A stretch of 64,000 nt of DNA, from contig NZ_NSGF01000021.1 in the NCBI RefSeq assembly GCF_002294995.1, forward strand, positions 41,884 to 105,883, read 5' to 3'. The stretch is from Mesorhizobium sp. WSM3860. Lineage in GTDB: Bacteria; Pseudomonadota; Alphaproteobacteria; Rhizobiales; Rhizobiaceae. Shown here in pieces: positions 26,163 through 35,326 of the stretch. The notes beneath the pieces were generated by a model. That model ran no database searches and was not told where the DNA came from. It saw nothing but the letters and a program-made list of their open reading frames with translations. A program made the translations under genes and the position numbers. Within the stretch, counting starts at the first letter, position 1, and every line of letters starts with the position of its first letter.

Positions 26163-27164
26163 TCATGCCGTGGTCATTTCGTCTTGTGATGGAGCCGCCA
26201 GCACGGCCAGGAATGTGTAACGATCGCGAAGGTAGTCCGCCCAGGCGTCGCCCTTAGGTGCATCGGCAATCAACGGCGAAAACAGGGACTCAGTCGAACG
26301 GCTGATAAAATCGTCAGGATATTCGAGCATTGAGCGGTAAACCTTAAAGGCGTTATCGCCGAGCGGACGCAATGCGGGTGACGTCACGCGAGTCAACCGT
26401 TCGTTTCCTGCAGGCGCGATGTGAAGCACGCGAACGCGTTCCGCACCGTCTTCTTGAGTGGCCTGCATGCGACCCGCTAGCATTTGCTGCCGGACAAGCT
26501 GATAGAACGGCTCCCAGAATAGGTCGGTGAGTTTGACGTCAGCATCGCCGCGGACAGGGCCGAATGGAGCGAATGCGATACCTCGATAACGGCGAACACG
26601 CTCAGCTTCTCGTTTTGGCTCGGGTGGAGCGCCATAGGACTCCGTGTATTTCCACTCGACAAGCAAGGTTTCGATTCGGCCAGCCCGACGGAAGCGCAAA
26701 ACAGCATCGGCGCTGGTGACATTGGCACCGCGTTTCGGCAGACCGGCTCGCGGCCATTCGTTGAGGTAATCCTTGCGGCCGATCCATTCGAAGCCGACGA
26801 ACCAGGGTTTGCCGTTTGGACCATTCTCGACCGCCAGCATTTCGGGAAGGTCACCGCCAATTACGGCCTGGACTAATTTGGCCAGGATGTCCGGACGCGT
26901 TGCCAGGGGCATCAGGAAATTGAGACAGCAGACCTGCGAGGAGAGGCCGTGGGAGGCATGCTGGTGCCAGGCGATCATGTTGTCGACGAAATAGCGGTCA
27001 GCAATATCTCGGATTTGAGGATTGAGATTTGACAACCTGCGATAAGGCGGAAGGCGGTAATCGCAGCCGTCAAATCCGCGCTCGTCGGGCAAGGTCGCGC
27101 GGAAGAACGCGGCCTGGCTCGCGCGCTCCCGCTCGACGAAGGTCGGCTCGCGTGGGGCGGTCAT
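26163..27164 (-). CDS. PGN_0703-type putative restriction endonuclease
   Basis: A 333-residue protein resembling the PGN_0703 family of putative restriction endonucleases. A PD-(D/E)XK-like core is visible at about residues 153-177: SADAVLRF followed by IETLLVEWKYTESY, giving D...E-x-K. Other features are RYFVDNMIAWHQHASHGLSSQ near residue 62 and a C-terminal helical region. It would cut DNA in the cytoplasm, with self DNA protected by the linked methyltransferase. The ATG overlaps the stop of the preceding small gene (ATGA), so translation is coupled. Confidence 0.8.
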   Translation of the reverse strand: MTAPREPTFVERERASQAAFFRATLPDERGFDGCDYRLPPYRRLSNLNPQIRDIADRYFVDNMIAWHQHASHGLSSQVCCLNFLMPLATRPDILAKLVQAVIGGDLPEMLAVENGPNGKPWFVGFEWIGRKDYLNEWPRAGLPKRGANVTSADAVLRFRRAGRIETLLVEWKYTESYGAPPEPKREAERVRRYRGIAFAPFGPVRGDADVKLTDLFWEPFYQLVRQQMLAGRMQATQEDGAERVRVLHIAPAGNERLTRVTSPALRPLGDNAFKVYRSMLEYPDDFISRSTESLFSPLIADAPKGDAWADYLRDRYTFLAVLAAPSQDEMTTA

Positions 27165-27584
27165 GCAGCAGATCCGCCCAAAGTCTGCTTCAAGGCATTT
27201 TCACAGAGCTGCGATGTCTCCCATAGGAAATCGGCAGCGGTATCCCAGTTGCTTTCATCGTTCATGTTCAGCTCGAGCCGCTTGGAGAAGAACCTGTCGC
27301 TCTCGCCGGGACTCTTCAACGGTGCGCCAAGCCCCGGGACCAACTTGCCAGCGCCCCAGGCGCTCGCGCAGCTTGGACGGCTTGCCACCGTCTACCGTCC
27401 GAACGAAAACTCGGACGAAGTCGATGGCCGTCGTAATGCTGACGGAGCAGCCTATACCTGGAAGGTCGTGCCAACGCGCGCCGCGGGGCTGTGCCTTGCC
27501 GTGGAGCATCTCGCCCTTGTGACGGCCGAACATGTGCAGCCAGAAGCGGTTGATGATGTCGGTCTTGAGGTCGTTATAGACCAT
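27161..27584 (-). pseudogene. Small operon gene with a single-base frameshift
   Basis: Two overlapping frames appear to form one ~140-residue protein. The first begins MVYNDLKTDIINRFWLHMFG (27584) and runs to KPSKLRERLG; the second supplies GAGKLVPGLGAPLKSPGES and ends NALKQTLGGSAA at 27161. Removing one G from a GGGG run near 27356 would join them. The family is not recognised. Its stop overlaps the nuclease start, and it begins 8 bp after the DUF262 gene, so it belongs to the restriction operon. A homopolymer sequencing error is as likely as a true mutation. Confidence 0.6.
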
Positions 27585-27591
27585 CGTCTGC

Positions 27592-29502
27592 TCACTCCGC
27601 CGCCATCGTCATTTCGGCTTCGACGCCGTCGTCATCGCGCTCGTCCTCCAAGCCTTCCTCCGGGACGTCGCCGCGATAAGCTTCCTTGCCCATCGCCTTC
27701 TCGATCAAAGCCAGAAGTCGTGTCTGGCGGTCTGCCATGAAGGCATTGAAAGCGTCGCCGCGCAGCAGGACCGGATCGATCAGGTGCGACCTGAGATATT
27801 GATCGAGGTTCCCTGGCGGGATGGCAGGCGTCGTTGGATTGCCGCGTTCGAGTTGCGCCAGATAGGTCGAAGGTGCGTCGCCGCCGATGATGCGGTTGGT
27901 CCGATAGGACAGCGGTGTCTTGTTGATGATGGAATCAAAGACATCCTTTGAGATGTTCCTTGCCTTGCACCAGGCCTGCGGAAAGATGTGGTGGATATCG
28001 ACGTTCTCGCCAAAAAACACGGTATGGTCGAAGCCTTGGCCCGACCGGAAATCCTCGGCGCCTTCCTTCATGAGCAGCGCGTTGACGCCTTTGTAGGCGG
28101 CCGAAAGACGCATGCGCATGGTCTTCAGACGGTCGGCGCGGAAAATCGTTTCGCTGACCGTTGAAGGCGGCGGACCTCCGCGTATCCAGGCAGGCACTTC
28201 CATGAAGTCCCTGGCAATGCGCGTATCAACGGCGGAGCCATAGAGCTCGCCGAATACGCCGTTCCAATACCATTGCACCAGCTTGGCGCGCACTGCCTCG
28301 TGCTCCCGGGCGTCACCCAGGTCGGCCAGGATCGCGGCGAGCGGAATGATCTGCGACTGATACGGCAGGTCATAGATGCGATAGATATGTTGCATGTGCA
28401 AGAATTTCGCGGCCGCGAGAAAGCCCTGCTCAGCCTGCTTCTCGTATTTGTTATAGGCATCCAGGGGCAGGTTGAGCAGCGCATGGCGATTGCCGGTGAC
28501 CTGCGGAAGCTCCTTTCCCTGCTTCCCGTCAGCCTCCGCCTGACGTCGCTTCTCGCGCGTATGCAGCAGCGAAATGACTTGCAGGAAATCCGTATTGCCG
28601 ACGTCAGCCAAGATCCCCTTTTCGGCGTCCGCCAATTTCAGGAATGACGCGAATTTGCCATGACGGCCGGCGTTGGCCTTGCCATCGCCATACCAGTCCT
28701 TCCGCAATTCATGGCCGCTGGCCGCATACATGGCCGTGACGAGCTCGAAGGCGTCGAGCGGTTTGCCCCCCGTGTTGACCTTCTCGAAGACGAGGCAGAC
28801 AGCTTCCTTCGATGTCGATTTGTCGAGAGCGATAACCGGGACGTGATACTGGACGAAATTCTCGATCACCTGCGCATGGAAGTTGCTGATGAGCGGCCAT
28901 GTGTCATTGAAGGTGCCTCTGCTGTTGGCATAGCCTACGAATTGCATTTGCCAAGTGATCCAGTCGAACACCATGGAAAGCGGATACATCAGGGCTTCGA
29001 ACTCTTTTTCGCGGCTCGATAGATCGAGGACGACGTCCTTGCCGAAATTGTCGCGCAGGATGCGGTCTTCCGGGACGCCAACGATCGCATCCTCGCGATC
29101 GGCCTCCGGATCGAGCGCCTTTCTGATGTCGAGATAAAACCAGCGTTTGACCCGCTTCTTTTTCGGGGTGACCGTCTCCAAGACCTTGTTGCGCAAGGTT
29201 ACCTGATAGAGCGATGTCATGCGTTGCTGGCCGTCGAGCAGCAGTTCGTCGGGCGTGATGCCATGAGCCGCTTCCGGTGCGCCTTCCACCGGTCGCGGTT
29301 TGAAGCTGACCACACCAGACGTTTCCAAGGTCATCAGGGCCCCAACGGGAAAGGCACGCGAAATGGAGGCGACAAGGCTCTTGATCCGGTCCTCGTCCCA
29401 CACCCAACTGCGCTGGAAATCGGGCAGTTGCAGCGTGCCACGGTCGCAGGCCTTGAGAAGGTCATGCAGCCCGATCTTGTTCGTTTGAAAAGCACTGCTC
29501 AT
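27592..29502 (-). CDS. DUF262/HNH (GmrSD-like) protein
   Basis: A 636-residue protein. The N-terminal DUF262 (ParB/sulfiredoxin-like NTPase) domain shows LPDFQRSWVWDEDRIKSLV (about residue 30) and the hallmark DGQQRMTSLY (about residue 95). An HNH-type nuclease region with VDIHHIFPQAWCK lies near residue 500. The layout resembles GmrSD-type enzymes, which cut modified phage DNA using nucleotides, and DUF262 proteins linked with other restriction systems. ATG at 29502 was chosen because it overlaps the upstream stop (TAATG), a coupling signal; longer upstream frames lie inside the res gene. It probably adds a second nuclease activity to the operon. Confidence 0.87.
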   Translation of the reverse strand: MSSAFQTNKIGLHDLLKACDRGTLQLPDFQRSWVWDEDRIKSLVASISRAFPVGALMTLETSGVVSFKPRPVEGAPEAAHGITPDELLLDGQQRMTSLYQVTLRNKVLETVTPKKKRVKRWFYLDIRKALDPEADREDAIVGVPEDRILRDNFGKDVVLDLSSREKEFEALMYPLSMVFDWITWQMQFVGYANSRGTFNDTWPLISNFHAQVIENFVQYHVPVIALDKSTSKEAVCLVFEKVNTGGKPLDAFELVTAMYAASGHELRKDWYGDGKANAGRHGKFASFLKLADAEKGILADVGNTDFLQVISLLHTREKRRQAEADGKQGKELPQVTGNRHALLNLPLDAYNKYEKQAEQGFLAAAKFLHMQHIYRIYDLPYQSQIIPLAAILADLGDAREHEAVRAKLVQWYWNGVFGELYGSAVDTRIARDFMEVPAWIRGGPPPSTVSETIFRADRLKTMRMRLSAAYKGVNALLMKEGAEDFRSGQGFDHTVFFGENVDIHHIFPQAWCKARNISKDVFDSIINKTPLSYRTNRIIGGDAPSTYLAQLERGNPTTPAIPPGNLDQYLRSHLIDPVLLRGDAFNAFMADRQTRLLALIEKAMGKEAYRGDVPEEGLEDERDDDGVEAEMTMAAE

Positions 29503-32500
29503 TACGCGGGAACCTTCTCTGCGTGGTTTCGGCTGACGAACCCATCCGTCAGATTTGCCCATTCCTCCTGGATCGCGAAAGCGTCGCGGAATTCGGCAAA
29601 GGCCCACCGGCCGAATGTCTTGAGATTGTTGACACCCGGCACCCACAGCGCGCGCATTGTCTCGGCCTTGATCTGTGCGTTCAGGTCCTTGAAGCCCTTG
29701 ATCTCCACGATGAGCTGGAGCGGGTCGTCAGGTCCCTTTCCATCGTCCAGCAGCACGATGAAATCCGGCAGATATTTGCGATTGGTCGAACCATCGCGGT
29801 AAGGCACTTCGAAGCCGAGCGCCTGGTTTTTCACGTAGGCTAGCGTGGACGGGTGGCCCTCGACGACGCGCGCGAATTCGCCCTCCCAATCCGAGTCACA
29901 GACGACGTAGTTGACGTGGCTCTTGTCGGCGGCGGTAGCCCAAAGGTTGGTCTTGGTTGTGATAAAGGAGACGTGGCTGGTGTTGCCGTAGGGATTATAG
30001 GGATCAAGCATAGCCTTGACCACGGGCTCCCCGCTGGCGCCCGCCTCGTGGACGATCGCCTTGTAGATCAAACCGGCGGCGATATCGGCGAGCTCGGCAT
30101 AGGTCAGCATGCCCGCCTTGGTGCCGCCCTTCATCACCAAGCAGTCCCTGATCCACCGCCGCGTGATAGGCTGGATCTGGTTGTAGAGGTGGTAAGGCGG
30201 CGGCTGATCCGGGTCGCGGAAGTAAGTCTCGACCAGCTTCTTGGTAAGGTGCACCGCGACCGTGTTCGGCCGCATGTCATCCAGCGCATCAGGCGAGATG
30301 TCGTGACCTTCGCCGACCAAGCCCTCGAGCCTGGCCGTGCATGGCCCAACCAGTTCAGGCGTCAGCTCGAGCCGGGAGTCCGCGCTAAAGGTTGCGCTGA
30401 TGAGGTCGTCCGGCAGCTCTGTCCGGTAGCCCGCGACACGGGGAAAACGGATCGACAGCCGCTCGCGTTCCCGGACCGCGAAGACGCGGGTGACTGGCTT
30501 CGGCGGCTTCCTCACCACGTCCTGCGGCTCGGTGGCGAAGTCGAAGGGGATGCCGAGGATGTCGGCATATTCTGTTTCGAACAGGCCGGTCTCAGGATTG
30601 AGTTCGTAGGACTGGCGGCGCAGGCCACGGCCGATCACCTGCTCGCACAAGAGCTGGGTGCCGAAAGCGCGCACGCCGAGGATGTGGGTGACGGTGTTGG
30701 CGTCCCAGCCCTCGGTCAGCATCGAAACGGAGACAACGCAGCGAATGCGTTCGCCGAGCCTGCCCTTGCGGCCGACAGTGTTCATCACTTCACGCAGTAG
30801 ATCCGAGTCGGAGATCTTATCGGCTTCGGCTGCACCCTCACGGGCCGCTTTCTCCTTGCGGAACAGCTCGATCTCAGCGGCGGCTATCTTGCGGAAGTTC
30901 TCGTCGAGCGCCTCGCCGGAGTCGACCTGCTGACTGTCGATCAGCAACGTGTTCATACGCGGCAGCGGATTGCCGTATTGGTCGAAATTGCTGAAGAGCT
31001 TGAGATGGCCGCGATGAATGTTCTGACGCTGACCCTCGACCTCTCGATCCCAGCCGGATATCCATTCATAGACGAGGTTCGAGCTCGCCGTATTGTTGCA
31101 AACGACGATAAATACGGGCGGCACGCCGATGCCAGCCCGCTCCCAGGCCTCGTATTCCTTTTCGTAGTGGGCGTAGAGCGCATAGAGCGCCGTCTGCAGC
31201 CTGGGTGGTAGCTGGAGTGGGTCGAGCTCGCCCGCCTTACCCTTACCCTTCTTTGGCATCTCCTTGCCGATATAGTCCCAGAGATTGCGGAAGACGGGCG
31301 TTTCGGCGTTGACCGCATTGTCGGAGACGGGAACGCGGGGCAGCTTGACGATGCCGCATTCGATGGCGTCGACCAGCGAGAAGTCCGACACGACCCAAGG
31401 AAACAGTGTCCCCTCCTCGTAGCCTGAACCGCGCAGGAAGAAAGGCGTGGCCGACAAATCATAGACCGCGCGAACCCCAACCTTGCGTTTTAGAGCCTCG
31501 ATCCCGGAGATCCAGAGCCGTGCAGCCTGATTGTTCTTCTCTGCCTCTTCCTTTTCGTCGCCCTTGAGCGCCAGCTCTTCCTCAGTCGGCGGACGTTCGC
31601 GGTAGCAGTGGTGAGCCTCGTCGTTGATCACGACGATGTTCTTTAATGAGAGCAGCTCGCCGCAGGCTCGCTGCAACATCTCCCCCTCGGTTTCCTTTGT
31701 GATGAGTTCCTCGTTGCGCCAACCTGACAACACTGCGCGGCCAGTCTTGTTGGTCTCGAGCTTCTCGCGGCGTTGAAACGCGTGGTAGTTGGTGATGACA
31801 ATCTTAGCCTTGCCGAGGTCCGTCATGAGCTCAGGCGGGACCAACTCGCGGGTCTGATAGTAGTTTTCGCTATCGGCGGGGTTCAGGACACGCAGCCGGT
31901 CCTTGATCGTGATGCCCGGCGCGATTAGCAGAAACCCCTTGGAGAATAGTGACGAGTTCGGCTGTCGCGCAGCGTTGATCGCCTGCCAGGCAATCAGCAT
32001 CGCCATGACAGTCGTCTTGCCGGCGCCCGTTGCCAGCTTCAACGCGAGCCGGAACAGCTCTGGGTTTGCCCCCGCGTTCGCTTCCTCAAGGTGGCGGAAG
32101 ATATGCGCATACTGCCGGCGCCCTCGCGCGACTTCTGTGAGCCAGACAACCGTCTCCACCGCTTCAACCTGGCAGAAGAACGGTCGGGCACTTTGGAAGT
32201 CATGATGACGCCAATGCTGCAGCAAACGCTGGGTCGTTGGCGTTACACCCCAGTCGTTGGGGTTGGGTAGCGAGCGCCAGGTCTCCAGATATCCCCGGAT
32301 CTCGTTGATGATCGGCGTTGGATTGTAGGCCTGCCCGTCTGCAGCGCGCTCGAACCCGAAGTCCTGCTGCTGCCGGTCGCCCTTTCCTTTGACTTTTCGA
32401 GCCCTCGGGACCGGTGTGACGTATTTCGACCGCCGACGGCCCTCGATCGGCGGATGCTCCATCGGCTGTCCGTCCTCACTCAGCGCGTGATGGCGCGTCG

Positions 32501-32552
32501 GCGCCAAATACGGCGAATTCAGAATCGGACTGAGGTAGAAAGGTTTCGTCAT
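29502..32552 (-). CDS. Type III Res-like helicase-nuclease (BPTD_3080 family)
   Basis: A 1016-residue DEAD/DEAH translocase with a terminal nuclease. Walker A is in LATGAGKTTVM (about residue 180), DEAH in VINDEAHHC (about 308), and the late helicase motif in QVIGRGLRRQ (about 640). Near the C terminus DFIVLLDDG followed by LQLIVEIKG (about residues 950-970) fits a PD-(D/E)XK site. The overall order matches type III restriction Res subunits and the BPTD_3080 restriction family. ATG at 32552 is preceded by GGCGGGGGC and preferred over TTG at 32564. It is the first gene of the minus-strand operon; a palindrome lies about 120 bp upstream. Confidence 0.9.
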   Translation of the reverse strand: MTKPFYLSPILNSPYLAPTRHHALSEDGQPMEHPPIEGRRRSKYVTPVPRARKVKGKGDRQQQDFGFERAADGQAYNPTPIINEIRGYLETWRSLPNPNDWGVTPTTQRLLQHWRHHDFQSARPFFCQVEAVETVVWLTEVARGRRQYAHIFRHLEEANAGANPELFRLALKLATGAGKTTVMAMLIAWQAINAARQPNSSLFSKGFLLIAPGITIKDRLRVLNPADSENYYQTRELVPPELMTDLGKAKIVITNYHAFQRREKLETNKTGRAVLSGWRNEELITKETEGEMLQRACGELLSLKNIVVINDEAHHCYRERPPTEEELALKGDEKEEAEKNNQAARLWISGIEALKRKVGVRAVYDLSATPFFLRGSGYEEGTLFPWVVSDFSLVDAIECGIVKLPRVPVSDNAVNAETPVFRNLWDYIGKEMPKKGKGKAGELDPLQLPPRLQTALYALYAHYEKEYEAWERAGIGVPPVFIVVCNNTASSNLVYEWISGWDREVEGQRQNIHRGHLKLFSNFDQYGNPLPRMNTLLIDSQQVDSGEALDENFRKIAAAEIELFRKEKAAREGAAEADKISDSDLLREVMNTVGRKGRLGERIRCVVSVSMLTEGWDANTVTHILGVRAFGTQLLCEQVIGRGLRRQSYELNPETGLFETEYADILGIPFDFATEPQDVVRKPPKPVTRVFAVRERERLSIRFPRVAGYRTELPDDLISATFSADSRLELTPELVGPCTARLEGLVGEGHDISPDALDDMRPNTVAVHLTKKLVETYFRDPDQPPPYHLYNQIQPITRRWIRDCLVMKGGTKAGMLTYAELADIAAGLIYKAIVHEAGASGEPVVKAMLDPYNPYGNTSHVSFITTKTNLWATAADKSHVNYVVCDSDWEGEFARVVEGHPSTLAYVKNQALGFEVPYRDGSTNRKYLPDFIVLLDDGKGPDDPLQLIVEIKGFKDLNAQIKAETMRALWVPGVNNLKTFGRWAFAEFRDAFAIQEEWANLTDGFVSRNHAEKVPA

Positions 32553-32670
32553 AGCCCCCGCCAAACGATTTGCGCGACGGACATTGAACCGGAAACGGCC
32601 GGCGGATCAACTCAATAGAGGGCTGGCACAGTGTTTCTCACAATTCTGTGGCGTCCTGGCCTTTACGGCA

Positions 32671-32691
32671 AATACGAAGTCATTTCGTATT
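32671..32691. promoter_or_regulatory. Palindrome upstream of the restriction operon
   Basis: Perfect 8-bp arms AATACGAA and TTCGTATT separated by 5 bases. It lies between the res-like gene start (32552) and the end of the recombinase gene, at an operator-like distance. It is related to the palindrome at 35327-35349: both have the core RCGAA-N5-TTCGY and similar flanks when one is read on the other strand. Confidence 0.55.
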
Positions 32692-32749
32692 CGAGATCGA
32701 AGGATCCGCGCACACGACGGCCTTCCCCGACAAAAGCCGGAGTAGACTG

Positions 32750-33505
32750 CTAGAACAAGCCAAATCGTGGATTGTCTGCATATGGCGCCCTACTAGCCCT
32801 TTGCAGTTCCTCCTCGATCAGAGCACGGGCACCCTTGAGCGGCCGGCGCAGAGCCGGGACAGTCCAGAGCCGATTCTGGCTAGTGCGGATACCAAGCTCG
32901 TTCAGCATGTTGACTAGCTCGCGGGCAGTCTTCTCGCCGGATAGTGTCTTCAGGACAGATGCGATCTGCCTGACCTTCTCATCAGCGATTTCTCGTTTTC
33001 GTTGAGCACCGAGGCGTTGTGCCTGAGGCAGGTTCACCCGATTCCCGAGAAGCACTCCCTCAGCCTTCTTCATAGCAAGCGCATGCCGGGTTCTTTCGGC
33101 GATCAGGTCGCCTTCGCGTTCGGCACGAGCCGCCTTGGTTTCCAACAGAACCGCATTGCGGATCTCGCCGTCGCCGGCAGAGATGATAGTGATGCGATGC
33201 TTTTTCACGATCGCGTTGATAGTCCCGCTATGGCGGGATAGACGATCCAAATCCGACACGATGATTGGTCGTCCGGTTTCCTCAGCTGCCTTCAGCGCGA
33301 GCAACAAGCCAGGGCGGGCAGACAGGCTACGGTCACCCCTCCCCGTGGCGACGTCTTCAAACGAGCCGGTGATCCTGAGCTTACTCAATTGGGCATACCT
33401 GTCGATCGCAGCCTTCTGGCCTTCAAGCCCAATTCCATATCGGCCCTGCTTGTCCGTCGAGACCCTCCTGTATGCGATGGCCTCTTTCCCCAATGAACGG
33501 TTCAT
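32750..33505 (-). CDS. Serine recombinase (resolvase/invertase family)
   Basis: A site-specific recombinase of about 251 residues with an N-terminal resolvase domain: AIAYRRVSTDKQ holds the nucleophilic serine, GLEGQ and LDRLSRH are conserved, and a C-terminal helix-turn-helix part carries KTARELVNMLNELGIRTSQN. It would recombine short paired sites. A strong AGGAGG lies 12 bases before ATG 33505 and 6 bases before an in-frame TTG (33511), so TTG may be the true start; ATG at 33526 overlaps the binding site. It sits between the restriction operon and the DUF3102 operon, and may have helped to assemble the island. Confidence 0.88.
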   Translation of the reverse strand: MNRSLGKEAIAYRRVSTDKQGRYGIGLEGQKAAIDRYAQLSKLRITGSFEDVATGRGDRSLSARPGLLLALKAAEETGRPIIVSDLDRLSRHSGTINAIVKKHRITIISAGDGEIRNAVLLETKAARAEREGDLIAERTRHALAMKKAEGVLLGNRVNLPQAQRLGAQRKREIADEKVRQIASVLKTLSGEKTARELVNMLNELGIRTSQNRLWTVPALRRPLKGARALIEEELQRASRAPYADNPRFGLF

Positions 33506-33783
33506 TTTCAAGGTATACCTCCTCATAGAGTAATAGCTGGGAGTAATAGGGGTGGCTGAGCGAACCAATACGACCCCGATTAGACTTGCTCACACCTGAC
33601 TACCTGCTGGAGCAGCAAGCCACGCCCTGATGGTGGGCTGGCTCGCCACATGCTTGATTGTGCCTGGCTAAGCGGCCTGCTTTGTCGGTTGGGCGTGGCT
33701 AGCGGCTTTCAACGCATCAGCCAGAGCCTTCTGAAAAGCTTCATGCCCGGCGATGTCGTAGAGCCTGGCGAATTTGACCAGAT

Positions 33784-34653
33784 CTAATTTCGATTTGATG
33801 TGTGCGACCAACCCTGTCGCCGCCCAGCAATCTCTTCGGCGGTCGCAGGTCGCGTCGGGCTCGCTTTGGTCAATGCCGTGACGACCATCGGCGGCTTGCT
33901 CGTTGCCGACGGAGCAAGCGCCGCAGCCGGACCAGATTTGGTTGATATAGTTGTCGACGAGCTCAGTGGCCTCGACGGCGGCGCAGGTGTCGCAGGCTTA
34001 GCCGGGACTGGTGACGTGCCGGCCGGCGCAGCCTTGGCTGGGGTGGCACTGGTCGCCGACGTGCTGGCCGGCGGAGCCTTGGGCTTGGCTGTAGCCTTGC
34101 TGATCATCTCCTTGACGGCCTTTGTCTTTGGCGCTGGCTTTCCGGCCCTGACGTCATCTGCAATGGTCTTGATGATCTTGTCGCGAACAGCGTCCGCACT
34201 AGGCGCCGCCAGGAGCTGCAAGGCGGTGTCGGACAAACCAGGCACGGACTCGGACTTCTCGGCCATACGTGCCCGGTTCATGTAATTCTGGGCTGTCTTG
34301 GCGGTCATATCGAATTCGGCCTCAATCCACTTGCCGAAAAATCCGTGGCCGAGCTTGTCTTTCATCGCTCGCAATTCCTTACCAATCTCAACAACACTGC
34401 GCCTAGCGCTTTCGCCATGACTGTGAATGCGGCCGGCCGCTTCCTCGGCCATCTTGGCAATAGCTGGCTGGAGGGCGTTGTAGATGGCGAGTCTAAACGA
34501 TGCCGACAGGGGCACTGTCTTGCTCACCTTGTGATCAGATGGCTCGCGGCTCGCGTCATTTTCAAGGGTGGCTTCAAGTTGGTTCATCTCGGCTGCGCTG
34601 AGGTCGAGATCTTCCATCGCGCTGTCCACGGTTTTTGGTGACACTTCGGTCAT
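33784..34653 (-). CDS. DUF3102 domain protein, frameshifted near the 3' end
   Basis: A 289-residue protein whose region 65-130 matches DUF3102 (IGKELRAMKDKLGHGFFGKW followed by a TAKTAQNYMNRARM helix, possibly DNA-binding). A long low-complexity Ala/Pro/Ser linker follows. The frame ends at 33784, but another frame continues with LVAHIKSKLDLVKFARLYDI and AGHEAFQKALADALK to a stop at 33668. The usual C terminus therefore seems cut off by a one-base change near GGG at about 33811. ATG 34653 has GGAG upstream and overlaps the previous stop (ATGA). Such proteins occur on mobile elements; the role is unknown. Confidence 0.72.
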   Translation of the reverse strand: MTEVSPKTVDSAMEDLDLSAAEMNQLEATLENDASREPSDHKVSKTVPLSASFRLAIYNALQPAIAKMAEEAAGRIHSHGESARRSVVEIGKELRAMKDKLGHGFFGKWIEAEFDMTAKTAQNYMNRARMAEKSESVPGLSDTALQLLAAPSADAVRDKIIKTIADDVRAGKPAPKTKAVKEMISKATAKPKAPPASTSATSATPAKAAPAGTSPVPAKPATPAPPSRPLSSSTTISTKSGPAAALAPSATSKPPMVVTALTKASPTRPATAEEIAGRRQGWSHTSNRN

Positions 34654-35144
34654 TTTGAGTCTCCTGTCGTTTTCCATTGAGGGAGCGTCCACCGCACTTG
34701 CCTGTCGAGCTGCTCGCGGACTTGATTTAAGCGCATCATTTGTGAGAGCGCGGCCTTCCTGGATGCTGCATCGTTCAGGTCTGATACTTCGAGGTCGGCA
34801 ATTGCTCGGTCGATCTCTTGGCGCTTGTATCGAGCAATCGCACTGGCGAGTCCGGAGGCTGCATCGAGGAAGGCGCCGACCATCCGTTCTGCTCGGCCGA
34901 TGGAAGCGCGATAGGGCTCACCCCACTGCTCCTGCCATTGATCGTCAGTGTCGGAGTCAAAGGCTGGTGGGGTGACGCCGACACAGTCGAGCACTTCCTC
35001 AATCACTGGCCAATTTCCGTCGTTGGGGAGAAATTCGCTGAAGGGCTGCGTCGCGACTTTGTCAGTGGGATCTCCGGCTCTTTTCGCGAGCTCGGCTTTT
35101 CGCTGGCGGTAGGCACGTTGGTATTCCGCCGATGTCTTGGCCAT
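34650..35144 (-). CDS. Hypothetical protein, first gene of the DUF3102 operon
   Basis: A 164-residue hydrophilic protein starting MAKTSAEYQRAYRQRKAELA, a basic helix that recalls small mobile-element proteins with RxxKxA repeats. The rest is helical (IGRAERMVGAFLDAASGLASA). No function is recognised. The ATG at 35144 follows GAGGAG. Its stop overlaps the DUF3102 start (ATGA). A promoter with a palindromic operator lies directly upstream. Confidence 0.7.
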   Translation of the reverse strand: MAKTSAEYQRAYRQRKAELAKRAGDPTDKVATQPFSEFLPNDGNWPVIEEVLDCVGVTPPAFDSDTDDQWQEQWGEPYRASIGRAERMVGAFLDAASGLASAIARYKRQEIDRAIADLEVSDLNDAASRKAALSQMMRLNQVREQLDRQVRWTLPQWKTTGDSK

Positions 35145-35174
35145 GTGACGCTCCTCGTTCTGCGTGATGAGTGC

Positions 35175-35202
35175 AATTTAACATTTAACTGTTAAATGTC
35201 AA
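35175..35202 (-). promoter_or_regulatory. Sigma-70-like promoter with embedded palindromic operator
   Basis: On the minus strand TTGACA (-35, bases 35202-35197) and TAAATT (-10, 35180-35175) are 16 bp apart. A palindrome of 9-bp arms, ACATTTAAC and GTTAAATGT around one T (35181-35199), overlaps the spacer and the -35 box. A protein bound there would block RNA polymerase, so the DUF3102 operon is probably repressed or self-regulated. Confidence 0.68.
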
Positions 35203-35326
35203 GACGCAAAATGCGAGAAGCGTGGTCGGCGTCATGCCTCCCTGTCAGCGTAGCCACAGACGACCTGGACACGCAGCCGGTATTCGTTAGGGTTCGACCC
35301 TTCCACGGTTCGTGGCAATCGATCCG

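Noticed and set aside
32671..32691. Palindrome as a loxP-like site
   Set aside because: A TACGAAGT string recalls loxP, but the spacing and arms do not fit, and the recombinase encoded here is of the serine type.
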